Source of the DNA: Chloroflexota bacterium
Lineage (GTDB): Bacteria > Chloroflexota > UBA6077 > FW602-bin22
Length of the DNA: 59,398 nucleotides
Direction of reading: 5' to 3'
Assembly (NCBI GenBank): GCA_004297775.1
Contig: SCUE01000029.1
Coordinates: 1 to 59,398 of the forward strand
Shown here piece by piece: positions 6,778 through 15,120 of the stretch; positions within the stretch are counted from its first letter, which is position 1; each line of letters starts with the position of its first letter. Position numbers and translations under genes: made by a program. The notes beneath the pieces were generated by a model, which was not told where the DNA came from, did no database searches, and worked only from the letters and a program-made list of their open reading frames with translations.

Positions 6778-9189
6778 TCAGCGCGAGCGCGGAAACGCCG
6801 GGATCAAGGCCGGATCGTCGGGCAGGATTCCGGCTTCCTTGAAGATGTCGCCGCCGAGGGCGACCGTCACCTCGCCGGCCCTCGCCCATGGCACATCGTC
6901 CTTCCACAATTGGAAGACAGTCCGCTGCGTGCGAATCGCGAAGTGATTCCCCATGTCGACGATGGCCGACGTCGGTAAGCCGTTGAGCAGAAGCGCGTCC
7001 GCGCCGCGCGCGTCGAACGCGGCGCGCATCTCGGGATAGTCGTCCAGCAGCGCCCGGCGTACCGCAACCACGTCGTCCCAAGCCGCTGGATCGTCGAACC
7101 GTTGCTGGCGCGGTGTCTGGCGCGAACGGTTCAGCCACCCGTCGAGACGCTCGTCGTGCAATCGGTCGAAGATATTGACGTAGGCGATGCTTCGGCCATC
7201 CGCGTCCCACTGCATGACGGCGCGCTGGAACACCTGCGTCGCGCGTCCCTCCCATCGCAATCGATTGGAGATCGGATAACCGAGAACCGCCACGCCACCG
7301 ACGCGCCGGAACTCCGACCAGAAGCCGATGCCGTCGCGGTCGGTGATCTCGAAACCGGTGCCATCGCCATCGCCAGTCTGGGGAAAGAACCACCCGTCAT
7401 CAACCGAGCGATCGATCAGATCCTCGGCGGCCGGCGGCGCAATCGGCGTACGACCGGCACGGTGCCTCTGACCAACGCGCGCCGCGGCGGCCTCCTCAGA
7501 CGATCGGCCACCCGGGCGAGATCGAAGGACAGCCTCCTCGACCGCGATCTCGACCGATGGCAGCGATGTCTCAATCGCGCGAGCCGCCACCAGTGCGCCG
7601 ATCGCATCGAACGGCGAGGCCACGAATCGAACGATCGCGCCGCGATCGATCTCTCGGGCGCTCCGCGAGCCGGCGTCGATGACCGATCGCGCCTCGCCGA
7701 TCATCGTGCGCGGCGACCAGCCGACCTCAGCCGCGATCGGTCCAAGTCGAGCGCGCAGTGCCGCCAGCCGAGCGCGGATCCGACCGAAGATATCCGTCAG
7801 TTCGCGACGCTGTGCCGGCGTTGTTTCGGCGGCGGCGGCGCGAAGTCCGCGCACGCCGGCGACCGGCGAACCGACCCCATCACGCGGCGCCCAGCTCGCG
7901 TCTTTGAGGCGACCGATCGGCTCCGGTGAGCCGATCGCGCCGTCCTCGATCAACGCCTCGCGCGTGGTGCTGGCAATGTCGGCTGGAACGAGCTCGCGAG
8001 CAGTCTCCGCAATACCGTCGGGGACCAATTCCCGGGCCAGGAGGAGCGCGCCGCCAACGACCGTGTCGAGACTGTCGCGCCCCGTCAGCGAACGCGTGGC
8101 GTCACCTGACAGGGCCGCGGGAGCGCTCGATCGCACGGCGACGTCGATCGCGGCGCCGGACGCGGCGCCGACGACTCGGGCGGCTGCTAACGCGGCGCCT
8201 TCGAGAACACGTGGGGTCGTGTCCTCTGCCAGGATCGGCGGCGCCGCGCCCAATCCCGCCGTCGCGGCGAGGTCCGAAACGCGATCCCTGCCGGCCTGAT
8301 CCGCGACGCCAGCCAGGAGACGGCTCGCGGCGAATTCGAGCGAGCCGCCGGACGGGCCGGATACCGACGCCGACGGGTTGGCGAACACCGTCCTCGCCGC
8401 CGCGGCCGTGGCGGCGACAACATCGTCGGCCGCGTTGATCCCCGACCCAACCGCCGCGACCGGGCCGCGCGACGATTTCTCGTTCGCCGGCGCCGTCATC
8501 TTCTGGACCTCGGCGTAGGCCGCCCTGAGCCCATCCTCGCCGCTGACAGCCAGGACTGCCGTGCCGGCGATCGCGCCGAAGAGGGTGGCCGCAAATGACG
8601 CCGGCGATGCCGCGCTTGGGCGGGCGGGGCCGGCGGACGGCAACCATTCGCTCTCATCGAGCAGTGTGTCCAGATCGTCGAGCGCCCGGTTTGTCAGCAC
8701 GCGGCTCGCCGCGATGTGACGCGAGCTGGTCGCGCGATAGCGACCGCCATTCAATTCACCGGTGGCGTGATACGGCGCCATGTTCGGCCCGGTGACATCG
8801 AGGGTGATCGTCGGACGGGCGGAATCCGCCGACTCCTGGAGGATCAGTCGCAACTGGTATCCGTCGATGCGATCGACGCGCGCGTTGGCCGTCAGTGTCG
8901 CGCGGCCGCTCTCACGCGCAATCTCGCGAAGATCTCGTGCCGAGACGCGCAGCCTTTGCGATCGATCGACGAATCGAACCACGCCGCGCGCGCCGGCCGA
9001 CTCGCTGGTGAGAGTGAGCATCAAGGCTCGTTCGTCCGAGTCGCCGATGCGCCCAGTCGCGACGATCTGATCGCGCACTCGGACGGCCGCGGCGGGCGCC
9101 GCCAGGGCGACATTCGGCGCGACGATAACAACGACCGAGAGAAGCGAGACGGCCACGGTGAAGGAGCGCGTAATTGGGAATCGAGTCAC
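6778..9189 (-). CDS. Large secreted protein with post-COAP-like and LGFP-like regions
   Basis: 803 residues with an N-terminal signal peptide ending near ALAAPAAA. Residues ~35-150 look like the beta-rich post-COAP/hemagglutinin-type domain of Chloroflexota surface proteins (VVRFVDRSQRLRVSARDL, then DRIDGYQLRLILQES). A long Ala-rich, amphipathic central region (~170-560) follows. The C-terminal ~200 residues contain FWSEFRRVGGVAVLGYPIS and FQRAVMQWD, matching LGFP-like repeats seen in secreted peptidoglycan- or surface-associated proteins. No catalytic motif is evident. The start is GTG 9189. It is followed by nothing co-directional at close range except arsR, 55 bases downstream. Confidence 0.6.
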   Translation of the reverse strand: MTRFPITRSFTVAVSLLSVVVIVAPNVALAAPAAAVRVRDQIVATGRIGDSDERALMLTLTSESAGARGVVRFVDRSQRLRVSARDLREIARESGRATLTANARVDRIDGYQLRLILQESADSARPTITLDVTGPNMAPYHATGELNGGRYRATSSRHIAASRVLTNRALDDLDTLLDESEWLPSAGPARPSAASPASFAATLFGAIAGTAVLAVSGEDGLRAAYAEVQKMTAPANEKSSRGPVAAVGSGINAADDVVAATAAAARTVFANPSASVSGPSGGSLEFAASRLLAGVADQAGRDRVSDLAATAGLGAAPPILAEDTTPRVLEGAALAAARVVGAASGAAIDVAVRSSAPAALSGDATRSLTGRDSLDTVVGGALLLARELVPDGIAETARELVPADIASTTREALIEDGAIGSPEPIGRLKDASWAPRDGVGSPVAGVRGLRAAAAETTPAQRRELTDIFGRIRARLAALRARLGPIAAEVGWSPRTMIGEARSVIDAGSRSAREIDRGAIVRFVASPFDAIGALVAARAIETSLPSVEIAVEEAVLRSRPGGRSSEEAAAARVGQRHRAGRTPIAPPAAEDLIDRSVDDGWFFPQTGDGDGTGFEITDRDGIGFWSEFRRVGGVAVLGYPISNRLRWEGRATQVFQRAVMQWDADGRSIAYVNIFDRLHDERLDGWLNRSRQTPRQQRFDDPAAWDDVVAVRRALLDDYPEMRAAFDARGADALLLNGLPTSAIVDMGNHFAIRTQRTVFQLWKDDVPWARAGEVTVALGGDIFKEAGILPDDPALIPAFPRSR

Positions 9190-9268
9190 CAGGCGTTGGC
9201 CAAGTGTACGGACGGTCGGCTTCAGAGATCACGCAATTCGTCGCGCGCCGTGCGCGGCGGAGAATCGG

Positions 9269-10321
9269 CTAGCTCGGCGGCGTCACTGCGCCACGCTCGG
9301 GCCGTCGCCAGAGTGTGATGTTGGTGAACGCGACGCGGACTTCCCGAATCACTTCCTCGCTAACCAGAAAGCCAAGAAAGATGAACAGGACGCCCAGGAA
9401 CTCGCCGAGGAAGAATGACCACGTCACGCCGAAGCGATTGAGTCCACTGGTCACGCCGGGAATGAAGCCGCCGATCGCGATGAGGATCGTCGCCGGCACG
9501 CGCGAACTGACCTCACCGCGCCGAAGCGCCGCCGCCGCGGTTGGAACCGAGGCAATGAGATTGACGACGACCGCGATCGCGCCATAGAGCTGCGCCACGA
9601 CCGGCGGCAGGACGCGTCCGCGCAGGATCTTGCGCTTCGGCATGTAGACGTAGGTCGAGAACACGGCGCCGAACGTGAGGCACAGCCCGCCCATGATGTT
9701 GAACGGTCCGGTGATGAGGCGGACGTAGCCTGCCATCGCGGAACCGATCGGCACGTGCGTGACCGGATCGACCGCGTACCCGGGCGCCTCGACTGGCGCG
9801 GATAGCACGACGGTCGCCGCCACGACTGACGCGCCAACCAGCATCACCATGGCGATGTGCGCGGTCAACTCGCGATGCCGCGCCGTGACGTAGGCAATGA
9901 CGAGCGCGGCCACGAATCCGGCGCCGATGACGCCGTACACAGCCGACCAATCGGCTGGACGTCCCTCGCGGACGAGGCGCACCTGACTCAGATAGGAGAA
10001 CAGGCCACCAGTGGCGACCGAAACCGCGACGAAGTATCCGAAGCGCGTCTTGGTCAGGAGGTAGACCGTTCCCAGGCCAAGGTAGGCCGCTACGTACAGC
10101 GCGCCGATGAGATACCAGGCCCGATAGAGCGGTTCGCTCCACCCGAACGCCGATCCCCAGAACTCGGTTCCGGCACTGATGCCGTACCAGAGTAAGCCGA
10201 CTGCCCACGCCAATTGAAAGCTTCGGCGACGCTCGCGCCATTGGTCGAGCACCATCGCCGCGAAGACGAACGAGATGACGGTCGAGAGCAGCGGCAAGAT
10301 GACGTTCAGGACCTGATTCAC
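9269..10321 (-). CDS. Multi-pass membrane protein of unknown function
   Basis: 350 residues with about nine hydrophobic segments spread over the whole length (LLSTVISFVFAAMVL near the start, LGVLFIFLGFLVS near the end) and short polar loops. TEFWGSAFGWSEPLYRAWYL and GPFNIMGGLCLTFGAVFS are distinctive conserved-looking stretches, but I do not recognise the family. The GTG start at 10321 has no convincing ribosome binding site. It may share transcription with the secreted-protein gene 79 bases downstream. Confidence 0.6.
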   Translation of the reverse strand: MNQVLNVILPLLSTVISFVFAAMVLDQWRERRRSFQLAWAVGLLWYGISAGTEFWGSAFGWSEPLYRAWYLIGALYVAAYLGLGTVYLLTKTRFGYFVAVSVATGGLFSYLSQVRLVREGRPADWSAVYGVIGAGFVAALVIAYVTARHRELTAHIAMVMLVGASVVAATVVLSAPVEAPGYAVDPVTHVPIGSAMAGYVRLITGPFNIMGGLCLTFGAVFSTYVYMPKRKILRGRVLPPVVAQLYGAIAVVVNLIASVPTAAAALRRGEVSSRVPATILIAIGGFIPGVTSGLNRFGVTWSFFLGEFLGVLFIFLGFLVSEEVIREVRVAFTNITLWRRPERGAVTPPS

Positions 10322-10459
10322 GGCCGAGTCCTCACGCGCGCGATCGAGACGATACCTGGCCGATCATACACGGCTGGGGTATCTTGACCGGATCGCGGGC
10401 ATTATTCTCGTTAGATAGCGCCGGACGTTCGCGGCGCGGCGAACGACCGACGGACACGG

Positions 10460-11689
10460 TCATGGCCTCACGGCGGTTCCATCGGCACGCCGATCCTCGG
10501 CCATGTGGCGCGGCTTCCGACTCAGGTCGCGGTCGAGCATCCGTGTCGCCTTCTCCTCGTCGAAGTCGATGCCAAGGCCGGGCGACGCGTTCGGATAGAG
10601 ATGGCCGCGCTCGAGTCGGGCGTGTCCGGGGAATATCTCCAACTCCTCGTCCGTGAAGTGATTCTCTTCCTGAATGCCGAAGTTCCAGGAGGTCATGTCC
10701 ACGTGCATCGCGGCGGCCTGATTGACCGGGTCGTTGTCGCCGCCCTCCTGCCAGGCGGTCTGGACGCCGTACATCTCGCAGACATGCGCGATCTTCATCG
10801 CGGCGCTGATCCCACCGATCTTCGAGACCCGGCAGCGGATGTAGTCGATCAGTCGCTCCTGGACGAGCGGAAGCCACTCGTGGGGATTGACGAACAGCTC
10901 GCCCATCGCCTGCGGCGTGACGCACTGCTGGCGGATCTGTCGGTAGTAGGCGACCTGCTCGGGAGAGAGGTTGTCCTCGAGGAAGTAGAGTCGGTACGGC
11001 TCGAGTAGCTTCGCCAGGGTGACGGCGTTATGCGGTCGCAAGTGCTCGTGAACGTCGTGCGTGAGTTTGACGCCGAATCCGAGTCGATCGCGCAGGTAGG
11101 CGAACATGCGCGGCACGTTCTCGAGGTACGACTCATCGTCGAAGACGCCTGGGCTCGACGAAGGGAAGGCGCCGGCGCCATCCGGACGGCCAGCTCGCTC
11201 GGCCGGGATGAATCCGCCGCCGCCGTAGGGTCCGAGTTGGCAGCGGATGACCGGATATCCGTCTGCGACGTAGCGGCGGATGTCCTCTTCGAGAGCCTCG
11301 AGGGTGTTACCGCCGGCGTGGGCGTAGCACGGGACCGCCGCGCGGCTGCCGCCGCCGAGCAACTGATAGACCGGCATCCCGGCCTCTTTGCCCTTGATGT
11401 CCCACAGCGCCATGTCGATGCCGCCGAGGGCGGTGTTCAGAATCGATCCGTTACGCCAGTATCCACAGGTGTAGCCGGACTGCCAGTGATCCTCGATCGC
11501 GCTGGCATCGCGACCAACAAGCCGCGGACCGAGACTCTGCTCGATCGCGGCGACGACGGCGTCGCCCTGGTACCAGTCGCTGGCCGAACCGATGCCGTAG
11601 AGCCCGGGCTGGTCGGTCTCGACCTTAACGATGATCCAGCCGCCGTTGCGGCGCGTGCGAATCGTTCGGACACGGGTAATCTTCGCCAC
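10460..11689 (-). CDS. Enolase-superfamily dehydratase, mannonate-dehydratase (ManD/RspA) like
   Basis: 409 residues with the N-terminal cap (RTRRNGGWIIVKVETDQPG) and TIM-barrel of the ManD/RspA subgroup, whose members dehydrate sugar acids such as D-mannonate or D-gluconate. Metal ligands are in place: Asp212 (HDVHEHL), Glu238 (FLEDN) and Glu264 (MGELF). At the position of the C-terminal catalytic His of ManD (TAWHGP) the sequence reads TAWQEGGDND, so Gln314 replaces it, which points to a low-activity or different-substrate member. GTG 11689 follows a GAGGAGGG ribosome binding site. It is divergent from the JAB cassette. Confidence 0.8.
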   Translation of the reverse strand: MAKITRVRTIRTRRNGGWIIVKVETDQPGLYGIGSASDWYQGDAVVAAIEQSLGPRLVGRDASAIEDHWQSGYTCGYWRNGSILNTALGGIDMALWDIKGKEAGMPVYQLLGGGSRAAVPCYAHAGGNTLEALEEDIRRYVADGYPVIRCQLGPYGGGGFIPAERAGRPDGAGAFPSSSPGVFDDESYLENVPRMFAYLRDRLGFGVKLTHDVHEHLRPHNAVTLAKLLEPYRLYFLEDNLSPEQVAYYRQIRQQCVTPQAMGELFVNPHEWLPLVQERLIDYIRCRVSKIGGISAAMKIAHVCEMYGVQTAWQEGGDNDPVNQAAAMHVDMTSWNFGIQEENHFTDEELEIFPGHARLERGHLYPNASPGLGIDFDEEKATRMLDRDLSRKPRHMAEDRRADGTAVRP

Positions 11690-11729
11690 GTGATTCCCTC
11701 CTCTCCAGGATGGATCTCGTCATCGCCCT

Positions 11730-11757
11730 CACCGGCGCACGTGTATCCTAGCCCGCC
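11730..11757. repeat. 28-bp direct repeat, left copy
   Basis: This 28-bp sequence is repeated exactly at 12698-12725. It begins CACCGGCGCACGTG and ends CCTAGCCCGCC, and flanking bases differ on both sides. It contains TATCCT (11744-11749), a possible -10 box for the plus-strand gene starting at 11789. The two copies enclose the JAB-peptidase cassette with a 968-bp period. Confidence 0.85.
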
Positions 11758-11788
11758 GAACGGGGAGATACGCCACGGACCTCTGGCT

Positions 11789-12379
11789 GTGAGCGACGTA
11801 CTGCGATCCCGCGACCTGATCGAGGCGCTCGGAATCCACGGCCTATCCGCTGACGTGGCAAGGTGCGTGGAGGAGGTTGGCGGCGAGTTACGCGCAATGC
11901 AGACCGAGCACGGCGTCGAGTTTGCCGCCATGCTCGACGCCCGGACGGGTGCATCGCTGGCACCGTATCTGCGAGGAACTGCCACGAGTGTCATCACCGA
12001 GCCTCACTTACGATCGATGGTCCCTGGCCGAGAGTACGTTCAAGTGCACTCCCATCCCACGGCGACCACCTTCAGCATCGACGACATCGCGATCCTGTTC
12101 GACTACTACCCGAGCATCCGAAGCACGGTAGTCGTGGCGGCAGAGGGATGGTGGTACGTCATGAGTGCGAAGCCGGGCGCCGATCATTACCCGATGAGAA
12201 CGGTGTATCAGGCCTATCGGCGCGCCTGGGAGCACCTCGAACTGGGTTTCCTCGTCGCAATCGATGAGGGTCGCACGATCGAGAATGCCGCCGCCTTGAA
12301 CCTTCACCGTGCCATCTGGCGAACAATCGCAGGTGACTTGAGTTTTCTGTACCATGAAGTCGAGGCGGATATTAAATGA
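11789..12379 (+). CDS. JAB/JAMM-domain (MPN+) metallopeptidase-like protein
   Basis: 196 residues. VQVHSHPTATTFSIDDIAIL has the H-x-H-P-(x)n-S-x-x-D zinc motif of JAMM/MPN+ isopeptidases, and VEFAAMLD upstream supplies a candidate glutamate. Such proteins remove ubiquitin-like tags, process sulfur carriers, or occur in phage and defence modules; no ubiquitin-like or E1 gene is beside it. GTG 11789 is the first start after the repeat, with no clear ribosome binding site. The stop overlaps the ATG of the next gene (ATGA). Base composition is less GC-rich than the neighbours, which fits acquisition. Confidence 0.65.
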   Translation: MSDVLRSRDLIEALGIHGLSADVARCVEEVGGELRAMQTEHGVEFAAMLDARTGASLAPYLRGTATSVITEPHLRSMVPGREYVQVHSHPTATTFSIDDIAILFDYYPSIRSTVVVAAEGWWYVMSAKPGADHYPMRTVYQAYRRAWEHLELGFLVAIDEGRTIENAAALNLHRAIWRTIAGDLSFLYHEVEADIK

Positions 12380-12648
12380 GCAACGGCAGCGGCTTCCCGA
12401 GCCTGGCGACGGTCCAGCGACATGCCAAGGCCGGCCTCCAGGACGATACCTACCTCACCGAATCGCCCTTCCTCAATCGGAAGATTTCGTCGGTAACTGC
12501 CGCTAAAGCTCAGGCGCGATCCCCGAAGCGGATCGGAGCGCATCACATTGCGCGCCCGCGTCGCGGAGTTGCTGATCCGAAGACCGGAACCATCAACGCG
12601 GCGCACGCATCGTCATCCACCACCGACGGACAAACCGCGAAGGCGTAG
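12376..12648 (+). CDS. Small basic protein coupled to the JAB peptidase
   Basis: 90 residues, rich in Lys, Arg, Ala and Ser, with no hydrophobic segment and a tail of low complexity (HASSSTTDGQTAKA). It starts at ATG 12376, which overlaps the JAB-gene stop codon, so it is almost certainly translated with it. There is no C-terminal Gly-Gly and no visible beta-grasp pattern, so it is not an obvious ubiquitin-like substrate. It could be a partner or target of the peptidase. Its function is unknown. Confidence 0.5.
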   Translation: MSNGSGFPSLATVQRHAKAGLQDDTYLTESPFLNRKISSVTAAKAQARSPKRIGAHHIARPRRGVADPKTGTINAAHASSSTTDGQTAKA

Positions 12649-12697
12649 CCTCCGCGCGGGTCTCGGAGGCGAAGAACCTCACGAGCGGCGCTCCACA

Positions 12698-12725
12698 CAC
12701 CGGCGCACGTGTATCCTAGCCCGCC
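12698..12725. repeat. 28-bp direct repeat, right copy
   Basis: Exact copy of the sequence at 11730-11757. Here TATCCT (12712-12717) stands about 23 bases upstream of the NIPSNAP start, with a GAGGAGGA ribosome binding site between, so this copy probably contains the native promoter of that gene. Its duplication in front of the JAB gene suggests that the cassette arrived by recombination or insertion at this promoter. Confidence 0.85.
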
Positions 12726-12739
12726 CAGAGGAGGATCCG

Positions 12740-13060
12740 ATGTTCGTCGAACTGCGCCAGTACCGCATCCAACCAGGCAGGTCCGAGGAATGGGTCAAGT
12801 ACATGGAAGAGGAGCTCATTCCCTTCCAGGTCTCGAAGGGGATGGTCGTCCTCGGAAGTTGGATCGGCGAACAGGATCCGACCGTGTATGTTTGGATGCG
12901 CCGATTCGAAAGCGAGTCCGAGCGCGAGCGGCTGTACAAGGCCGTCTACGAAAGCGACACGTGGAAGAACCGGATGTCGGCCCGCGTCGGCGAGCTCATC
13001 GACCGAACGCAGATCGTCGTCACACGGCTGACCGCGACGCCGCGCTCGGTGATTCAATAG
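12740..13060 (+). CDS. NIPSNAP-family protein
   Basis: 106 residues with the NIPSNAP ferredoxin-like dimeric alpha/beta-barrel pattern. It begins MFVELRQYRIQPGRSEEWV, typical of the family, and continues VVLGSWIGEQDPTVYVWMRRF. Bacterial NIPSNAP proteins are common beside catabolic enzymes, but their biochemical role is mostly unknown. ATG 12740 is preceded by a strong GAGGAGGA. Before the JAB cassette inserted, it may have shared a divergent promoter region with the mannonate-dehydratase-like gene. Confidence 0.85.
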   Translation: MFVELRQYRIQPGRSEEWVKYMEEELIPFQVSKGMVVLGSWIGEQDPTVYVWMRRFESESERERLYKAVYESDTWKNRMSARVGELIDRTQIVVTRLTATPRSVIQ

Positions 13061-13091
13061 CCGGGTTCGTCTCGAACCCCGCTCCGCCCGC

Positions 13092-13844
13092 GTGAGGCCG
13101 CGTGATTCGGCGCCGAGGATCATCGATCGCGGTCCGGACAGCGCGCCCGGCGGGGACAGTCGCGGCGGGAGGGCGATCCAGCGCCTGACTCGGCTGATCG
13201 CGGCGGTTCTCTTTGTGGTCGCGTTCGGCTCAGCGCTGGCGCCGCGCGCGCTGGCGGCGCTCGGACAGTTCCTGATCGTCGACGAGCCGCTTCGCCCGGC
13301 GGCCGCGATCCTGGTGCTCGGCGGCGCCGTGCCGTACCGCGAGATGGCGGCGGCCGATCTGTACCGTGCCGGTTGGGCGCCGCGGGTCGTGCTCGTCGCG
13401 GCCGGGCGCACCGACGATCAGCGACTCGCGATCGAGGCGCTTGGCGTGCCGCTGCAAGATCCGATGACGGTGCGGCAAGACATTCTCGTCGCGCTCGGCG
13501 TACCGCGTTCGGCTCAGATCGTCGCACCGGGGCGCGCCGACGCGACACTCGACGAGCTCGAGTTCGCGTTGACCTCAGTCGGCGACGGTACGGAACCGAT
13601 GATCCTCGTCACGTCTCCGTACCACGCCCGCCGAGTATCGCTCTATTGGCGACACGTCGCCGGCGAGCGCAGGCCGGCGATTACGAGAACAGCCTGGCAG
13701 GATGGCTTCGACCCGGCTACCTGGTGGCGCAACCAGACCCGCATCCTGTCGGTCAGTCGCGAGGTGATGGGCCTCGCGAACTACGCGCTCGGTTTCCCGA
13801 TCGCCGAGCGCGCGGCCGGACGAGCGCCGGCGATTTCACGTTAG
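13092..13844 (+). CDS. YdcF/DUF218-family membrane-anchored protein
   Basis: 250 residues. One N-terminal membrane helix (LTRLIAAVLFVVAFGSALA, about 31-49) is followed by the DUF218 fold: AAAILVLGGAVPYREMAAADLY, then ILVTSPYHARRVSLYWR near the end. ElyC, SanA and YdcF relatives act in cell-envelope metabolism, probably on lipid-linked sugars. The GTG start at 13092 gives a 30-residue cytosolic lead; a start further in is possible. It stands alone between the NIPSNAP and aminotransferase genes. Confidence 0.8.
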   Translation: MRPRDSAPRIIDRGPDSAPGGDSRGGRAIQRLTRLIAAVLFVVAFGSALAPRALAALGQFLIVDEPLRPAAAILVLGGAVPYREMAAADLYRAGWAPRVVLVAAGRTDDQRLAIEALGVPLQDPMTVRQDILVALGVPRSAQIVAPGRADATLDELEFALTSVGDGTEPMILVTSPYHARRVSLYWRHVAGERRPAITRTAWQDGFDPATWWRNQTRILSVSREVMGLANYALGFPIAERAAGRAPAISR

Positions 13845-13980
13845 GCGATGGCGTCGAGCACCGGACCGCCCAGGAAACGGCCGGGTGCCCGACCTGACGC
13901 TCCGCAAACTCGTCCGTGCCGATCGTCTGTCACACCAAAGGCGGTTTGCGAGAATGAAGCAAACGCGCGGGGGTGAGCGA

Positions 13981-15120
13981 GTGACAACGTCTCGAACGGC
14001 GATGATGCCGATGCTGGAGAAATCGCTCTTCGTCGGGCTCGACGGCGTCGCCCACCTGTGCACCGGCGGCGAAGCGCCGTGGCTGCGCTCGCACGACGCG
14101 GCGTGCCGCCGATTCGGCGAACTGAAGAGCGGCGGGATGGCTGGCCGCGACGAGATGTTCCGCACCTACGCGCGAGCGAAGGTGCGCATCGCGGGAATGA
14201 TCGGGATCGCGCCGGAGCGGGTCGCGTTCCTGGCGCACGCGAGCGAGGGCCTCAACCAGGCCGTCGCGGCGGTCGATTGGCGACCCGGTGACAACGCCGT
14301 TTTCGCCGATATCGAGTATCCGTCGCTCGTGTACCCGGTCGCGGCGCTGCGGGACCAGGGCGTCCAGTGTCGCGTCGTACCGACACGGGATGGCTACCTC
14401 TCGATCGACGATCTGGCCGCGGCGGTCGATGCGCGCACGCGCCTGATTCTGGTCAGCCACGTCAGCTACCTGACCGGGCAGCGGCTCGATCTGGCGCGCT
14501 GCGCCGAGATCGCCCGGCGTGTCGGCGCATGGCTGGCGGTCGACGCGACGCACGGTCTCGGCGTCGCACCGGTTGAGGCGGAGCTCTGCGAGTTCGTCGT
14601 ATCGGCTTGCTACAAGTGGCTGCTCGGGACGCACGGCGTCGGCGTCTTCGCCTACGCGCCCGACCGAGTCGGCGACGTGATGCCGCGGGTGATCGGCTGG
14701 CACTCGGTCGGCCATCGCGGCGGTCCGGCCGATCCACTGACGATCGCGCCACGAGCCGACGCGGCCCGCTTCGAAGCCGGAAATCCGAGCCTGCTCGGAC
14801 TGGCGGTTCTCGACAACGCGCTCGAGCATATCGCCGGATTGGACCCGCGGGCAACGCTGGCGCACGCGCACGCGCTCGGCGATGAACTGATCGCGGGCTT
14901 GCGCGCGCGTGGTAAGAGTGTCATTACGCCCTCGGCGCGGGACGAACGTGCCGGAAACATCTGCTTCGCCGAATCCGACGGCAGTGGTCTGGCCGCGCGA
15001 CTGACCGAACGCGGCGTGCAGGTGTGGGGCAGCGAGGGACGCGTGCGCGTTTCGCCACACGTCCATAACGACGCGGACGACGTCGCGGCATTCTTCGCCG
15101 CGCTCGACGGAGTGACATGA
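13981..15120 (+). CDS. Class-V aminotransferase (cysteine-desulfurase-like fold)
   Basis: 379 residues from GTG 13981, chosen for GGGGTGA just upstream; ATG 13954 is an alternative. The PLP lysine lies in SACYKWLLGTHGVGVF and the cofactor-binding aspartate in WLAVDATHGLGV. The order of motifs is that of class-V enzymes (cysteine desulfurase, kynureninase, isopenicillin N epimerase groups). There is no cysteine in the position needed for a desulfurase active-site loop that I can identify, so transamination or epimerisation is more likely. The stop codon overlaps the mlrC-like ATG (ATGA), so the two probably form one operon. Confidence 0.8.
   Translation: MTTSRTAMMPMLEKSLFVGLDGVAHLCTGGEAPWLRSHDAACRRFGELKSGGMAGRDEMFRTYARAKVRIAGMIGIAPERVAFLAHASEGLNQAVAAVDWRPGDNAVFADIEYPSLVYPVAALRDQGVQCRVVPTRDGYLSIDDLAAAVDARTRLILVSHVSYLTGQRLDLARCAEIARRVGAWLAVDATHGLGVAPVEAELCEFVVSACYKWLLGTHGVGVFAYAPDRVGDVMPRVIGWHSVGHRGGPADPLTIAPRADAARFEAGNPSLLGLAVLDNALEHIAGLDPRATLAHAHALGDELIAGLRARGKSVITPSARDERAGNICFAESDGSGLAARLTERGVQVWGSEGRVRVSPHVHNDADDVAAFFAALDGVT

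Noticed and set aside
11030..11788. 253-codon upstream extension of the JAB gene
   Set aside because: It is antisense to the mannonate-dehydratase-like gene and runs through the 28-bp repeat; the JAB-like protein reads from GTG 11789.
13930..15066. 378-codon open frame on the minus strand opposite the class-V aminotransferase gene
   Set aside because: It mirrors the third-base GC bias of a well-supported gene on the other strand and shows no family motif.
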